From: Streptomyces roseoverticillatus | GTDB taxonomy: Bacteria; Actinomycetota; Actinomycetes; Streptomycetales; Streptomycetaceae | Reading direction: 5' to 3' | DNA length: 64,000 bases | Assembly: GCF_000719265.1 (NCBI RefSeq) | Contig: NZ_JOFL01000019.1 | Location: 1 to 64,000, forward strand | In this document: positions 31,682-40,713 of the stretch, in pieces | Position numbering within the stretch: the stretch's first letter is position 1 | Layout of the letters: each line of letters starts with the position of its first letter | The notes under the pieces: generated by a model | Seen by the model: the letters and a program-made list of their open reading frames with translations, nothing else | Databases searched by the model: none | What the model was told of the DNA's origin: nothing | Translations under genes and position numbers: made by a program

Positions 31682-33907
31682 ATGCTTGGATCGACTCACG
31701 GCACCCTCACCACCACCTCCCGACCGGCCCGCGTGGTGGCCTGCGGCGAGCGTCCTGGCCCCGCCGTCCACGGCCAGGCCGACGGCGCCGAGGACGTCGA
31801 CGTCAGCGGCAGGCCGCTGCGCTCGGATATCCCCGACCTGGACCGGCTCTTCCGCCCCGAGACCGTCGCGGTCGTCGGCGCCTCGGACGCCGAGGGCCGC
31901 CCCAACACCGGCATCACACGGCAGCTCCTCGCCTGGTCCGAACGCGTCGGCGCACGCTTGCACCCCGTACACCCCACCCGTACCTCCGTCTTCGGCCTCC
32001 CCTGCCACCCCTCCGTCCGCGACCTGCCCGAACGCGTCGATCTCGCCGTCCTCCTCGTGGGCGACCCGCTCCCCGTCCTGGAGGAGCTCGACGGCGCCAA
32101 GGCCGCCTTCGCCGTGGCCTTCGCGGGCGGATTCGCCGAGACCGGACCGGCGGGCGCCGCCGCCCAGGCCGTCCTCGCGGACGCCGCCCGGCGCTCCGGC
32201 GTCCGCCTCCTCGGACCGAACACCAACCTCAACGCCTTCGAGCACTTCCGCGAGGACCTCGACGGCCCCGCCATCGCGCTGATCACCCAGTCAGGCCACC
32301 AGGGCCGCCCGGTCTTCGCCCTCCAGGAGCTCGGCATCCGGCTCTCCCACTGGGCACCGACCGGCAACGAAGCCGACCTGGAGTGCGCGGACTTCATCTC
32401 CTACTTCGCCGCCCGGCCCGAGGTCGGAGCGATCGCCGCGTATGTGGAAGGGCTCAAGGACGGCCGCTCGTTCCTGCTCGCCGCGGACCGGGCCGCCCGG
32501 CACAAGGTGCCCGTCGTCGCCGTCAAGGTCGGCCGCACCGAAGCCGGCGCCCGCACCGCCGCCTCCCACACCGGCAAGCTGACGGGCGCGGACGACGTGG
32601 TGGACGCCGCCATGCGGCAGTTCGGCGTGATCCGCGTCGACAGCCTGGACGAGCTGCAGGACACCGCGGCCCTGCTCGCCCGCGCCCGGCCGCCCAAGGC
32701 CCCCGGCGTCGCCGTCTATTCGATCTCGGGCGGCACCGGCGCCCACTTCGCCGACCTGGCCACGGCCGCCGGCCTCGCGCTCCCGGCCCTCTCCGCCGCG
32801 AAGCAGGACGAGCTCCACCAGTGGATACCGGAGTACCTGAGCGTCGCCAACCCCGTCGACTGCGGCGGCCACCCCGTCGGCGACGAGCGCGGACGCAAGA
32901 TCATCGACGCACTGCTGGACGACCCCTCCGTGGGCGTCCTCATCTGCCCTGTCCCCGGCCCCTTCCCTCCCATGAGCGACCGGCTCGTCCGGGACCTCGT
33001 CGCCGCGGCGGAGCGGACGGACAAGCTGGTCTGCGTCGTCTGGGGCTCCCCGGTCGGCACCGAGGACGCCTATCGCACCACCCTGCTCGGTTCCTCGCGC
33101 GTGGCCACCTTCCGCACCTTCTCCAACTGCATCACCGCCGTAAGCGCCTACCTCGCCCACCACCGCTTCACCGACGCGTACCACTCCCCCTTCGACACCG
33201 CGCCCCGCACCCCGTCCCCCTCGGCCCGCAAGGCGCAGGAGCTCATGCGCCCGGGCGAACAGCTCAGCGAGCACGCGGCCAAGCAGCTGCTGCGCGCGTA
33301 CGGCATACGCGTACCGCGCGAGCAGCTGGTGACCAGCGCGGCCGCCGCCGTGCGGGCCGCCGGGCTCGTGGGCTATCCCGTGGTGATGAAGGCGTCGGGC
33401 CCGCAGCTCGCCCACAAGACCGAACTGGGCCTGGTCAAGATCGGCCTGACCTCGGCCAGCCAGGTCCGCGACGCCTACCGCGAGCTCACCGACATCGCCC
33501 GCTACGAGGGGCTGCCGCTGGACGGCATCCTCGTCTGCCAGCTCGTGGGGCGCGGGGTGGAGATGGTCGTCGGCATCTCCCCCGACAGCCTGTTCGGCCC
33601 GACGGTGACCGTCGGCCTGGGCGGGGCGCTGGTGGAGGTCCTGCACGACACGACCGTCGCCGTGCCGCCTTTCGGAGAGGACCACGCACGCGCGATGCTC
33701 GGAGAACTGCGCGGGCGTGCCCTGCTCAACGGCGTCCGGGGGGCGCCCCCGGCCGACGTGGACGCGCTCGTGGAGACCGTCCTGCGCGTCCAGCGCATGT
33801 CCCTGGAGCTGGGCGGGGCACTTGCCGAGCTCGACATCAACCCTCTGGTGGTGCTGGAGCGCGGTCAGGGCGCCGTGGCCCTGGACGCGCTCGCCTTCTG
33901 CCACTGA
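31682..33907 (+). CDS. acetate-CoA ligase-family (NDP-forming) acyl-CoA synthetase, fused alpha-beta
   Basis: A 741-residue protein joining an N-terminal CoA-binding Rossmann domain (PETVAVVGASDAEGRPN near residue 60), succinyl-CoA ligase-like flavodoxin domains and a C-terminal ATP-grasp domain (VMKASGPQLAHKTELGLVKIG at about 565). Such fusions make acyl-CoA from acid and ATP with release of ADP, or the reverse. The first 55 residues are not typical of the family. ATG 31682 is 13 nt after AGGAG, rather far. It is followed 37 bp later by an enoyl-CoA hydratase gene. It gives the cluster a third acid-activating enzyme besides two AMP ligases. Confidence 0.9.
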   Translation: MLGSTHGTLTTTSRPARVVACGERPGPAVHGQADGAEDVDVSGRPLRSDIPDLDRLFRPETVAVVGASDAEGRPNTGITRQLLAWSERVGARLHPVHPTRTSVFGLPCHPSVRDLPERVDLAVLLVGDPLPVLEELDGAKAAFAVAFAGGFAETGPAGAAAQAVLADAARRSGVRLLGPNTNLNAFEHFREDLDGPAIALITQSGHQGRPVFALQELGIRLSHWAPTGNEADLECADFISYFAARPEVGAIAAYVEGLKDGRSFLLAADRAARHKVPVVAVKVGRTEAGARTAASHTGKLTGADDVVDAAMRQFGVIRVDSLDELQDTAALLARARPPKAPGVAVYSISGGTGAHFADLATAAGLALPALSAAKQDELHQWIPEYLSVANPVDCGGHPVGDERGRKIIDALLDDPSVGVLICPVPGPFPPMSDRLVRDLVAAAERTDKLVCVVWGSPVGTEDAYRTTLLGSSRVATFRTFSNCITAVSAYLAHHRFTDAYHSPFDTAPRTPSPSARKAQELMRPGEQLSEHAAKQLLRAYGIRVPREQLVTSAAAAVRAAGLVGYPVVMKASGPQLAHKTELGLVKIGLTSASQVRDAYRELTDIARYEGLPLDGILVCQLVGRGVEMVVGISPDSLFGPTVTVGLGGALVEVLHDTTVAVPPFGEDHARAMLGELRGRALLNGVRGAPPADVDALVETVLRVQRMSLELGGALAELDINPLVVLERGQGAVALDALAFCH

Positions 33908-33944
33908 ACAGCGCGCGGCAGCGCGTAGAAGCAGGAGAACCCCC

Positions 33945-34835
33945 ATGTCCCTCTCCCCCCGTGACAAACCGCGGGACAACCCGCTCGAACACAGCGGTCC
34001 CGATGACTCAGTGATACTCCACACCACTGACAACGGGGTCTCGTGGATCACGCTGAACCGGCCCGAAGTCATGAATGCCATCGCCCCTGAGCAGCGCGAA
34101 TGCCTGATTTCCGAGTTGCTCCGGGCCTCCGCCGACCCGTCCGTCAGAGCCGTCGTCATCACCGCCACGGGCGCCGCGTTCTGCGCCGGGGCTGACCTGC
34201 GTGCCACCCCTTCGAGCGCAATGGACCCGGCCGTCCCTGGAGTATCAGCAGCCTCCGTCGCCTCGGGCCGGCTGCCCGGCGACGTGGCCCGTACGATCCG
34301 CCGGGGCGCGCAGCGGCTGATCGCCGCGGTGCTGGACTGCGAGAAACCCGTGATCGCCGCCGTGAACGGCACCGCCGCCGGCCTGGGCGCCCACCTCGCG
34401 CTGGCCTGCGATCTCGTCCTGGCCGCCGAATCCGCCACCTTCGTGGAGGTGTTCGTCCGCCGCGGCCTGGTTCCCGACGGCGGCGGCGCGTACCTCCTGC
34501 CGCGGCTGGTGGGGCCGCAGCGGGCGAAGGAGCTGATGTTCTTCGGTGACGCCCTCACCGCCGCCGAGGCGGAGCGGATGGGGCTGGTCAACCGTGTCGT
34601 GGCCGGGGCGGGGCTGGCCGCGACGGCCAGCTCGTGGGCCGAGCGCCTGGCCACCGGCCCGACGCGGGCACTCGCCCTCACCAAGCAACTGGTCAACGCC
34701 TCGCTGGACAGTGACCGTACGGCGGCGTTCGCGGCCGAGGCCGCCGCCCAGGAGATCAACATGACGACGGAGGACGCGCAGGAGGGCGTCAACAGCTTCC
34801 TCGAACACCGCAGCCCCGTCTACCGCGGACACTAG
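33945..34835 (+). CDS. enoyl-CoA hydratase/isomerase (crotonase family)
   Basis: A 296-residue crotonase-fold protein with all core motifs: VSWITLNRPEVMNA, the oxyanion-hole segment AFCAGADLRATP and AVNGTAAGLGAHLALACD. In the active-site region FVEVFVRRGLVPDGGGAYLLPRLVG, Glu is kept in the first position and the second is Asp, a pattern common in PaaG/EchA-like proteins. ATG 33945 has GGAG 7 nt upstream. It is in one unit with the NDP-forming synthetase. It may functionally replace the damaged hydratase at 22438. Confidence 0.93.
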   Translation: MSLSPRDKPRDNPLEHSGPDDSVILHTTDNGVSWITLNRPEVMNAIAPEQRECLISELLRASADPSVRAVVITATGAAFCAGADLRATPSSAMDPAVPGVSAASVASGRLPGDVARTIRRGAQRLIAAVLDCEKPVIAAVNGTAAGLGAHLALACDLVLAAESATFVEVFVRRGLVPDGGGAYLLPRLVGPQRAKELMFFGDALTAAEAERMGLVNRVVAGAGLAATASSWAERLATGPTRALALTKQLVNASLDSDRTAAFAAEAAAQEINMTTEDAQEGVNSFLEHRSPVYRGH

Positions 34836-34879
34836 AACGCCGAAGGCCCTCGCGCGGCGTCGCACGAAACCCTTCAAAG

Positions 34880-34894
34880 CTGACGCTCCATCAA
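34880..34894. promoter_or_regulatory. weak TetR-type operator site H (CTGACGCTCCATCAA)
   Basis: The left arm is perfect and the right arm matches at three of five bases. It lies 13 bp upstream of the flavin reductase start. It would be dismissed alone but fits the pattern of the cluster. Confidence 0.4.
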
Positions 34895-34907
34895 CTTCAA
34901 TGGGTCC

Positions 34908-35576
34908 ATGATGGGACACGCAGGCATGGCCGCCCTCGCCGTCCGCTATCTGCGGCCCGCCGGCCCACCGGCACCCGAGACGCGGCCGCCCGACCCGATG
35001 CCCCGCCCGGCACTGCGGGCCGTCCGAGCGGACGAACAGCCTCCGCCCGCGCCGCGGGAACTGCGCCGCGTCCTCGGCCGGTTCGCCAGCGGCGTCACCG
35101 TGATCACCGCACCCGGAGCCGGCGGCGAGCCCCCCGCCGGCTTCGCGTGCCAGTCCTTCGCCTCGCTCTCCCTCGACCCGCCGCTCGTGGTCTTCATGGT
35201 GGGCCGTACGTCGACGACATGGCCGCGCATCGCACGTGCCGGAGTCTTCTGCGTCAACATCCTGGGCGCCGGGCAGGGCGCACTCTGCCGGGCCTTCGCG
35301 GTCAGCGGCGCAGAGGCTGCCGACAAGTTCGCGGGCGTGCGGCACAGCCCTGCGCCCGTGACGGGCTCACCCCTGCTCGCGGGCGTGCCCGCATGGGTCG
35401 ACTGTGAGATCCACGCCGTGCACACCGGCGGGGACCATCTCATCGTCGTGGGGCGCGTCGAGGCCCTGGGCGCGGAGGAGGACGAGGGAGGAGACGGGGA
35501 CGAGAGCACGGACGAGAACGGGCCGCTGATCTTTCACAGGAGCACGTTCGGGAGGTTCACCGCCTTCGACGCGTGA
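34908..35576 (+). CDS. flavin reductase-like domain protein (HsaB/HpaC type)
   Basis: A 222-residue protein with the FMN-binding split-barrel of two-component monooxygenase reductases: ASGVTVITAP, GFACQSFASLSLDPPLVVFMV and the GVFCVNILG strand. Such proteins supply reduced flavin to a separate oxygenase; LLM-type oxygenases in the cluster are candidate partners. The first 40 residues are proline-rich and atypical. ATGs at 34908, 34911 and 34926 are all possible starts. It is convergent with the membrane protein gene. Confidence 0.87.
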   Translation: MMGHAGMAALAVRYLRPAGPPAPETRPPDPMPRPALRAVRADEQPPPAPRELRRVLGRFASGVTVITAPGAGGEPPAGFACQSFASLSLDPPLVVFMVGRTSTTWPRIARAGVFCVNILGAGQGALCRAFAVSGAEAADKFAGVRHSPAPVTGSPLLAGVPAWVDCEIHAVHTGGDHLIVVGRVEALGAEEDEGGDGDESTDENGPLIFHRSTFGRFTAFDA

Positions 35577-35600
35577 CGCCCGCCTCCTGCCCGCTCCTTA

Positions 35601-35656
35601 CGTCCTCGCCACTTCTTGGCTTACTCGCCGCTTCTTGGCTCCCTCGCTACTTCTTG
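35601..35656 (-). repeat. 18-19 bp tandem repeat (3 copies) spanning a stop codon
   Basis: On the minus strand three units of the form CAAGAAGNNGCGAG follow one another. The first contains the TAG stop of the membrane protein gene (35647-35649). It is the same arrangement as at 5207 and 18786. Confidence 0.75.
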
Positions 35657-36726
35657 TGCTTGACGATCTTCGTCAGTACGTACCGCTTGCCCGAGCCCGG
35701 CTTGCCGATCTCGTGGTACAGCCGCGGCTCCTTGGCGGTGCCGCTGACGCTCCAGTTGCGCTTGAGCTCGCACGAGCCGATGCGCAGGGACATGCCCTCG
35801 ATCTTCCCGCCGCCCTTGACCGGCTTCCATGTGCCCGCGCCGTCGCAGTCCGTCGGCCTGTCCTTGCCGGTGCCGTCCCACACGTAGTTGTCGAGCCCGT
35901 CGGCCACCGCCGCGCCGTCCTCGGCCAGCCTGACCGTCCCGCCGCGGCCGTCGGTCCAGGTGCCCGCCAGCTGCTCTGTGTCGAACCGGGGCGGCTGGTA
36001 GACGCTGACCAGGCCGGTGCCGTAGACCGCAGCGCCCACCGCACCGACGGCGAGCCAGGCGAGGGCTCCGTCGCGCGACACCCTCCGCGCCATGCGCGTG
36101 GCCCGCCCCTCGCGTACGCGTCGGCCGGCGGCTCCGGCGATCAGGGTGGCGGGCAGCAGGGCAGCCGTGAGGGAAGCCCACCACAGGAGGTACTTCACGG
36201 GGGACGCGGGAGAGAGGCTGCCGAGCGCCGACACCCCGCCGAACACGGCCACCGCAACGGCCGACACGACGGGCACCGCAGCTGCGTTCCACAGCGGGCC
36301 CTCGCGGCGCCCGGGGCGCCGAGTGACGCGCCGGGCGAGCGCCAGGGCCGGCATGACGGCCACAGCCGTGACGAAGCCGCTGACGAGGACACTGAGCAGA
36401 GCGACGACGAACACGACGGCGGCGATCATCATGAGGCCGTGGGGCAGGCCTTCGTGCTCACGCGAGAGCATCACGAGGACGCCGAGGGTCCCCGCGACCG
36501 CGACCTCCGCGCACAGCCCGGCCATCGACGCGCAGAACGCCGCGCCGAAGCCGTCCGGGTGCATCACATGCCCCTGCGCCCGAGGCGTCTCCTCGGATCC
36601 AGAGCCGGAGCCGGACCCTGTCCCCGCCCCGGTCCGGGACACGGCTTCGGCCCCGTCCCCGGACTCCGCCTTCGCGTCGGCCGGCGCCGCTTTCGGTACC
36701 GCGCCCGGCCCAGCCTGCTGTGTCAT
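35647..36726 (-). CDS. hypothetical multi-spanning membrane protein
   Basis: A 359-residue protein of unrecognised family. A polar glycine/serine-rich N-terminus is followed by about six hydrophobic segments between residues 60 and 235. A soluble C-terminal domain starts at LAGTWTDGRGGTVRLAEDG and ends in lysines (KIVKHKK). The C-terminal domain resembles small lipocalin-like or beta-rich extracytoplasmic domains seen in Streptomyces membrane proteins. ATG 36726 has GAGAGGGG 6 nt upstream. There is no evident link to the catabolic genes around it. Confidence 0.75.
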   Translation of the reverse strand: MTQQAGPGAVPKAAPADAKAESGDGAEAVSRTGAGTGSGSGSGSEETPRAQGHVMHPDGFGAAFCASMAGLCAEVAVAGTLGVLVMLSREHEGLPHGLMMIAAVVFVVALLSVLVSGFVTAVAVMPALALARRVTRRPGRREGPLWNAAAVPVVSAVAVAVFGGVSALGSLSPASPVKYLLWWASLTAALLPATLIAGAAGRRVREGRATRMARRVSRDGALAWLAVGAVGAAVYGTGLVSVYQPPRFDTEQLAGTWTDGRGGTVRLAEDGAAVADGLDNYVWDGTGKDRPTDCDGAGTWKPVKGGGKIEGMSLRIGSCELKRNWSVSGTAKEPRLYHEIGKPGSGKRYVLTKIVKHKK

Positions 36727-36924
36727 CGCTGCCCCTCTCTCCAAGAAGGATTCCCCCAGCGGCTGAGAGGTTGCTTTCGCCGGCCGAATGATCCGCCTTG
36801 CTCCGACTTGCCCTGATGCAGACGGGCCGGACCCGGGTGCCGGAAGCATCAGGGCGTGGCATGAACAAACAACACATCCGGGCGCAGGGCGGCGCAAGAC
36901 CTCCGGTGCCGATCGCAGCCGGGA

Positions 36925-38268
36925 TCACACCTCCGCTGCGGCCGGCAGCCCGGCCGCTGCCCGTGGGCGCCTGCGGATGACCAGGGCCATGAGCGCCGCC
37001 ACGGCGCACAGCGCGCCCGAGGCGTACCAGACGACGTCGTACGAACCGAAGGCGTCACGGGCCAGCCCGCCGAGGAACGCCACCACAGCGGCACCGACCT
37101 GGTGGGAGGCGAGCACCCAGCCGAAGACGATCGCACTGTCCTCGCCGTAGTGCTCGCGGCACAGGGCGATGGTGGGCGGCACGGTGGCGACCCAGTCGAG
37201 CCCGTAGAAGACGATGAAGAAGACCATCGGAGGGTGCACGGAGGGCGCCAGCAGCATCGGCAGGAACATCAGGGAGATGCCGCGCAGTCCGTAGTAGACG
37301 GCGAGCAGCCTGCGCGCCTCGAACCGGTCGGTGAACCAGCCGGAGGCGATGGTCCCGACGACGTCGAGGACGCCGATCACGGCGAGCAGGCCCGCGGCCG
37401 CCGTCATCGGCATGCCGTGATCGTGCGCGGCCGGCACGAAGTGGGTCTTCACCAGGCCGTTCGTGGTCGCGCCGCAGATCGCGAAGGTCCCCGCGAGGAG
37501 CCAGAAGGGGCCGGTGCGGACGGCGTCGAGCAGTGCCCTGACCGCACGCCGCGCGGCACCGGGCATGGGGGCCGGCTTCGGTACGGGGGTGTCGCTGCCG
37601 TAGGGGGCGAGGCCCACGTCCGCAGGGTGGTCGCGCAGCAGCAGCCACACGAACGGGACGACGACGAGGGCGGCGACGGACACCGTCACGGCGGCCGGTC
37701 GCCAGTCGTGGTGTTCGACGATCCAGGAGAGCAGGGGGAGGAAGACCAGCTGCCCGGAGGCTCCGGCCGCCGTAAGGATGCCGGTGACGAGACCGCGGCG
37801 GGCGCTGAACCACCGGTTGGTCACGGTCGCCGCGAAGGCCAGGGCCATCGAGCCGCTGCCGAGCCCGACGAGCACGCCCCAGCACAGCACGAGCTGCCAG
37901 GCGGCTGTCATGAAGACCGTCAGCCCGGCTCCTGCCGCGATCACGGTCAGGGCACAGGCGACGACCTTGCGGATGCCGAAGCGGTCCATCAGGGCGGCGG
38001 CGAACGGCGCCGTGAGCCCGTACAGGGCGAGGTTGACGGAGACGGCGAACCCGATCGTGCCGCGCGACCAGCCGAACTCCCCGTGGAGCGGCTCGATCAG
38101 CAGGCCGGGCAACGAGGCGAACCCCGCCGCACCGATGATCGTCACGAAGGTGACGGCGGCCACCGACCACGCGCGGTGGATGCGGCGCCGCCCGGGGCCC
38201 GTGACGGCGGGGCCGGGGCCTGCGGAGGTGCTCTCCGGGTGGGTGGGACGTCCGGTTGTCTGGGTCAC
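36925..38268 (-). CDS. MFS transporter (monocarboxylate/OFA-like)
   Basis: A protein of about 447 residues with 12 predicted helices. The first loop MDRFGIRKVV is the MFS signature between helices 2 and 3, and the second half repeats a related pattern (WFTDRFEARR). Relatives in this branch carry monocarboxylates or other organic acids, which would suit uptake of the cluster's substrate, though that is a guess. GTG 38268 gives a normal N-terminus but has only GAGG very close; ATG 38322 is an alternative. It is divergent from a GlxA-type regulator that may control it. Confidence 0.88.
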   Translation of the reverse strand: MTQTTGRPTHPESTSAGPGPAVTGPGRRRIHRAWSVAAVTFVTIIGAAGFASLPGLLIEPLHGEFGWSRGTIGFAVSVNLALYGLTAPFAAALMDRFGIRKVVACALTVIAAGAGLTVFMTAAWQLVLCWGVLVGLGSGSMALAFAATVTNRWFSARRGLVTGILTAAGASGQLVFLPLLSWIVEHHDWRPAAVTVSVAALVVVPFVWLLLRDHPADVGLAPYGSDTPVPKPAPMPGAARRAVRALLDAVRTGPFWLLAGTFAICGATTNGLVKTHFVPAAHDHGMPMTAAAGLLAVIGVLDVVGTIASGWFTDRFEARRLLAVYYGLRGISLMFLPMLLAPSVHPPMVFFIVFYGLDWVATVPPTIALCREHYGEDSAIVFGWVLASHQVGAAVVAFLGGLARDAFGSYDVVWYASGALCAVAALMALVIRRRPRAAAGLPAAAEV

Positions 38269-38465
38269 GCCCTCAGCATCGGGAGCGGCTTCCCACCGGA
38301 CGAGTGGCCGAAGGGACAGCATCCGCAAGGATCGGGCCACGCGGGTTGTCTGCCGACAGGTACCCGGGTCCCGGCGGGCCCCGTGGTCCGGGCGGGCTTG
38401 TCAGTGGCAGGCCGTAAGGTGACGAAAACGGCTCTTGCACGCGCCGGAGAGACGGGGGGAATGTC

Positions 38466-39545
38466 GTGGGCGGGCAAACGGAACGCTTCGGGGGTGAACG
38501 GGAATTGACGCAGCAGACCACGCGGACCAGCAGGATCACCCGCTCCGACCAGCATCCCGACGCCCCTCCGCACCGGGTCGCCATCCTCGCCCTGGCCGGA
38601 GTGATCCCCTTCGAGCTCTCCATCCCGTACCGGATCTTCGGCAAGGCCACGACCTCGTCCGGAGATCCGCTGTACGAGGTGGTGACCTGCGCGCTGGCCG
38701 CCGGGCCGGTCCCCACCGACGCCGACTTCTCCATCAACGTCGACCTGGGCCCTGAGGCTCTGGCCGAGGCCGACACGATCGTCGTCCCCGCCTCGTACGA
38801 GTTCGGTCCGCCGTACGACGAAGGGCGGCTCGGCGACGAACTGGCCGGTGCGCTGGCCCGCATACGTCCCGGCACGCGCATGGTGTCGATCTGCACCGGC
38901 TCGTACGTCCTCGCGGCCGCAGGCCTTCTCGACGGGCGGCCCGCCACCACGCACTGGTCCAGCACGCAGCGCTTCCAGCGGATGTTCCCCTCCGTGCGCG
39001 TGGACGCCGACGTGCTCTTCGTGGACGACGGCGACGTGCTGACCTCGGCCGGGGTGGCCTCCGGCATCGATCTCTGCCTGCACATCGTGCGGCGCGACCA
39101 CGGCACCGCCGTTGCGAACGAGGTTGCCCGGCGCAGCGTCGTCCCGCCGCACCGCGACGGCGGCCAGGCGCAGTACATCCAGCGGCCGGTGCCCGAGCCT
39201 CAGCTCGCGACGACCACGGGGGCGCGCGCCTGGGCCCTGGGGCGGCTGGAGCAGCCGATCCAGCTGCGCGACATGGCGGAGCAGGAAGCCATGAGCGTCC
39301 GGACGTTCACGCGCCGCTTCCGTGAGGAAGTCGGCATCAGCCCGGGCCAGTGGCTGACCCAGCAGCGGGTCGAGCGAGCGCGGCACTTGCTGGAGGACAG
39401 CGACCTGTCCGTGGACCAGGTGGCGCGGAGCGCCGGGTTCGGCACGGCCGCCTCGATGCGGCAGCACCTGCAGGCGGCGCTCGGCGTGTCCCCCACTGCC
39501 TACCGGCGCACGTTCCGTGCGGTGACAGTCGCCTCCCGACGCTGA
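38466..39545 (+). CDS. GlxA-type transcriptional regulator (DJ-1/PfpI plus AraC HTH)
   Basis: A 359-residue regulator. Residues about 35-210 form a DJ-1/PfpI-like sensor domain with the nucleophile-elbow segment SICTGSYVLAAAGLLDGR. The C-terminus has an AraC-type double HTH (SVRTFTRRFREEVGISPGQW and VARSAGFGTAASMRQHL). Relatives bind small amide or quaternary amine ligands and activate nearby genes. The start is GTG 38466, with GGGGGGA upstream. It is divergent from the MFS gene with a 197 bp gap. It carries no CTGAC-type operator, so it is probably outside the TetR regulon. Confidence 0.9.
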   Translation: MGGQTERFGGERELTQQTTRTSRITRSDQHPDAPPHRVAILALAGVIPFELSIPYRIFGKATTSSGDPLYEVVTCALAAGPVPTDADFSINVDLGPEALAEADTIVVPASYEFGPPYDEGRLGDELAGALARIRPGTRMVSICTGSYVLAAAGLLDGRPATTHWSSTQRFQRMFPSVRVDADVLFVDDGDVLTSAGVASGIDLCLHIVRRDHGTAVANEVARRSVVPPHRDGGQAQYIQRPVPEPQLATTTGARAWALGRLEQPIQLRDMAEQEAMSVRTFTRRFREEVGISPGQWLTQQRVERARHLLEDSDLSVDQVARSAGFGTAASMRQHLQAALGVSPTAYRRTFRAVTVASRR

Positions 39546-39571
39546 CCAGCGGTGGCCTCGGCAGCGGCCGG

Positions 39572-40642
39572 TCAGCGGAACGTGAGGACGGCGCGGGAGA
39601 CGCGTCCGTGGAGGGTGTCGTCCGCGGCGCGGGCGAAGTCCTCGACTGGGTAGGTCCTGGTGACGAGTTCGTCCAGGAGAAGGCGTCCTTCCCGGTAGAG
39701 CCCGGCATAGCGGGGGATGTCGCACTGGGGACTCGAGGAGCCGTAGCGGCAGCCCAGGATCGCTTTGTCGAGGAAGAGGGAGTCCACGCGGAAGGACGCC
39801 TCGGCCCCGGCGGGCGGTACGCCGAGCAGCACCGCCTGCCCGTGCCTGCCGAGGAGGTCGACCGCCTGCCGGACGAGCCCGGTGTGGCCGACGCATTCGA
39901 AGGCGTGGTCGGCGCCGTCCGGGAGGATCTCGCGCACGGCCGCCGGGCTGCCGGGGGACGTGGAGGCGTCGACGAAGTGGGTGGCGCCGAACTGCCGGGC
40001 TGCCGCTTCCTTGCGCGGGTCGGTGTCGACGGCCACGGCGACCGACGCCCCGGCGATGCGGGCGCCCTGCAGGACGTTGAGCCCGATGCCGCCGGCGCCG
40101 ATGACGACGACGGATTCGCCGGGGCGGACGCGGGCACGGTTGAGTACGGCGCCGACGCCGGTCAGGACGCTGCAGCCGATCAACGCCGCCGAGGTCAGCG
40201 GCATGCTCTCGGGAATCCTCACCGCCTGGACGGCTTTGACGACGGTGCGTTCGGCGAAGACGGAGCTTGCGGCGAAGTGGAAAAGCCGCTCACCCCTCCG
40301 GGTGAAGGGCCGGGTGGGCTTGCCGATCGATTCGCGGCACATCGTCGGGCGGCCCCTGCCGCACTCGCTGCAGACACCGCAGGCGGCGAGCGTCGACAGC
40401 GCCACGTGATCGCCGGGCGCGACGTGCGCGACGCCGGGGCCGGTCGCCTGGACCACGCCCGCGCCCTCGTGCCCGAGGACCACGGGGACGGGGTACGGGA
40501 TCGTGCCGTCGACGACCGAGAGGTCGCTGTGGCAGAGCCCGGCGGCCGCAACGGAGACCAGGACCTCGTCGGGGCCGGGCTCCCGGACCTCCAGATCGTC
40601 GGCGACCAGGGGCTGTTTACCGTCGAAGATGACGCCTCGCAC
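39572..40642 (-). CDS. zinc-dependent alcohol dehydrogenase (MDR family)
   Basis: A 356-residue medium-chain dehydrogenase. Catalytic zinc ligands Cys37 and His58-Glu59 (GHEGAG) are present, with four structural zinc cysteines at 88, 91, 94 and 102. The NAD site is GAGGIGLN near residue 180. The overall pattern resembles the class III/aryl or mycothiol-type alcohol dehydrogenases. It follows the aldehyde dehydrogenase gene by 71 bp on the same strand, so the two probably oxidise an alcohol to an acid in sequence. It is the last gene of the unit driven from 44322. Confidence 0.92.
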   Translation of the reverse strand: MRGVIFDGKQPLVADDLEVREPGPDEVLVSVAAAGLCHSDLSVVDGTIPYPVPVVLGHEGAGVVQATGPGVAHVAPGDHVALSTLAACGVCSECGRGRPTMCRESIGKPTRPFTRRGERLFHFAASSVFAERTVVKAVQAVRIPESMPLTSAALIGCSVLTGVGAVLNRARVRPGESVVVIGAGGIGLNVLQGARIAGASVAVAVDTDPRKEAAARQFGATHFVDASTSPGSPAAVREILPDGADHAFECVGHTGLVRQAVDLLGRHGQAVLLGVPPAGAEASFRVDSLFLDKAILGCRYGSSSPQCDIPRYAGLYREGRLLLDELVTRTYPVEDFARAADDTLHGRVSRAVLTFR

Positions 40643-40713
40643 GGCTGGGGTCCTCTCGCGAGTCGGAAGGAACAGGGGCGGGCCGGACCGGGTCTGTGGA
40701 TGGGTTCGCGGGC

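Noticed and set aside
32291..34792. 833-codon minus-strand frame across the synthetase and hydratase genes
   Set aside because: It is antisense to two genes with full catalytic motifs; its composition (V/G/D/R-rich) is typical of shadow frames.
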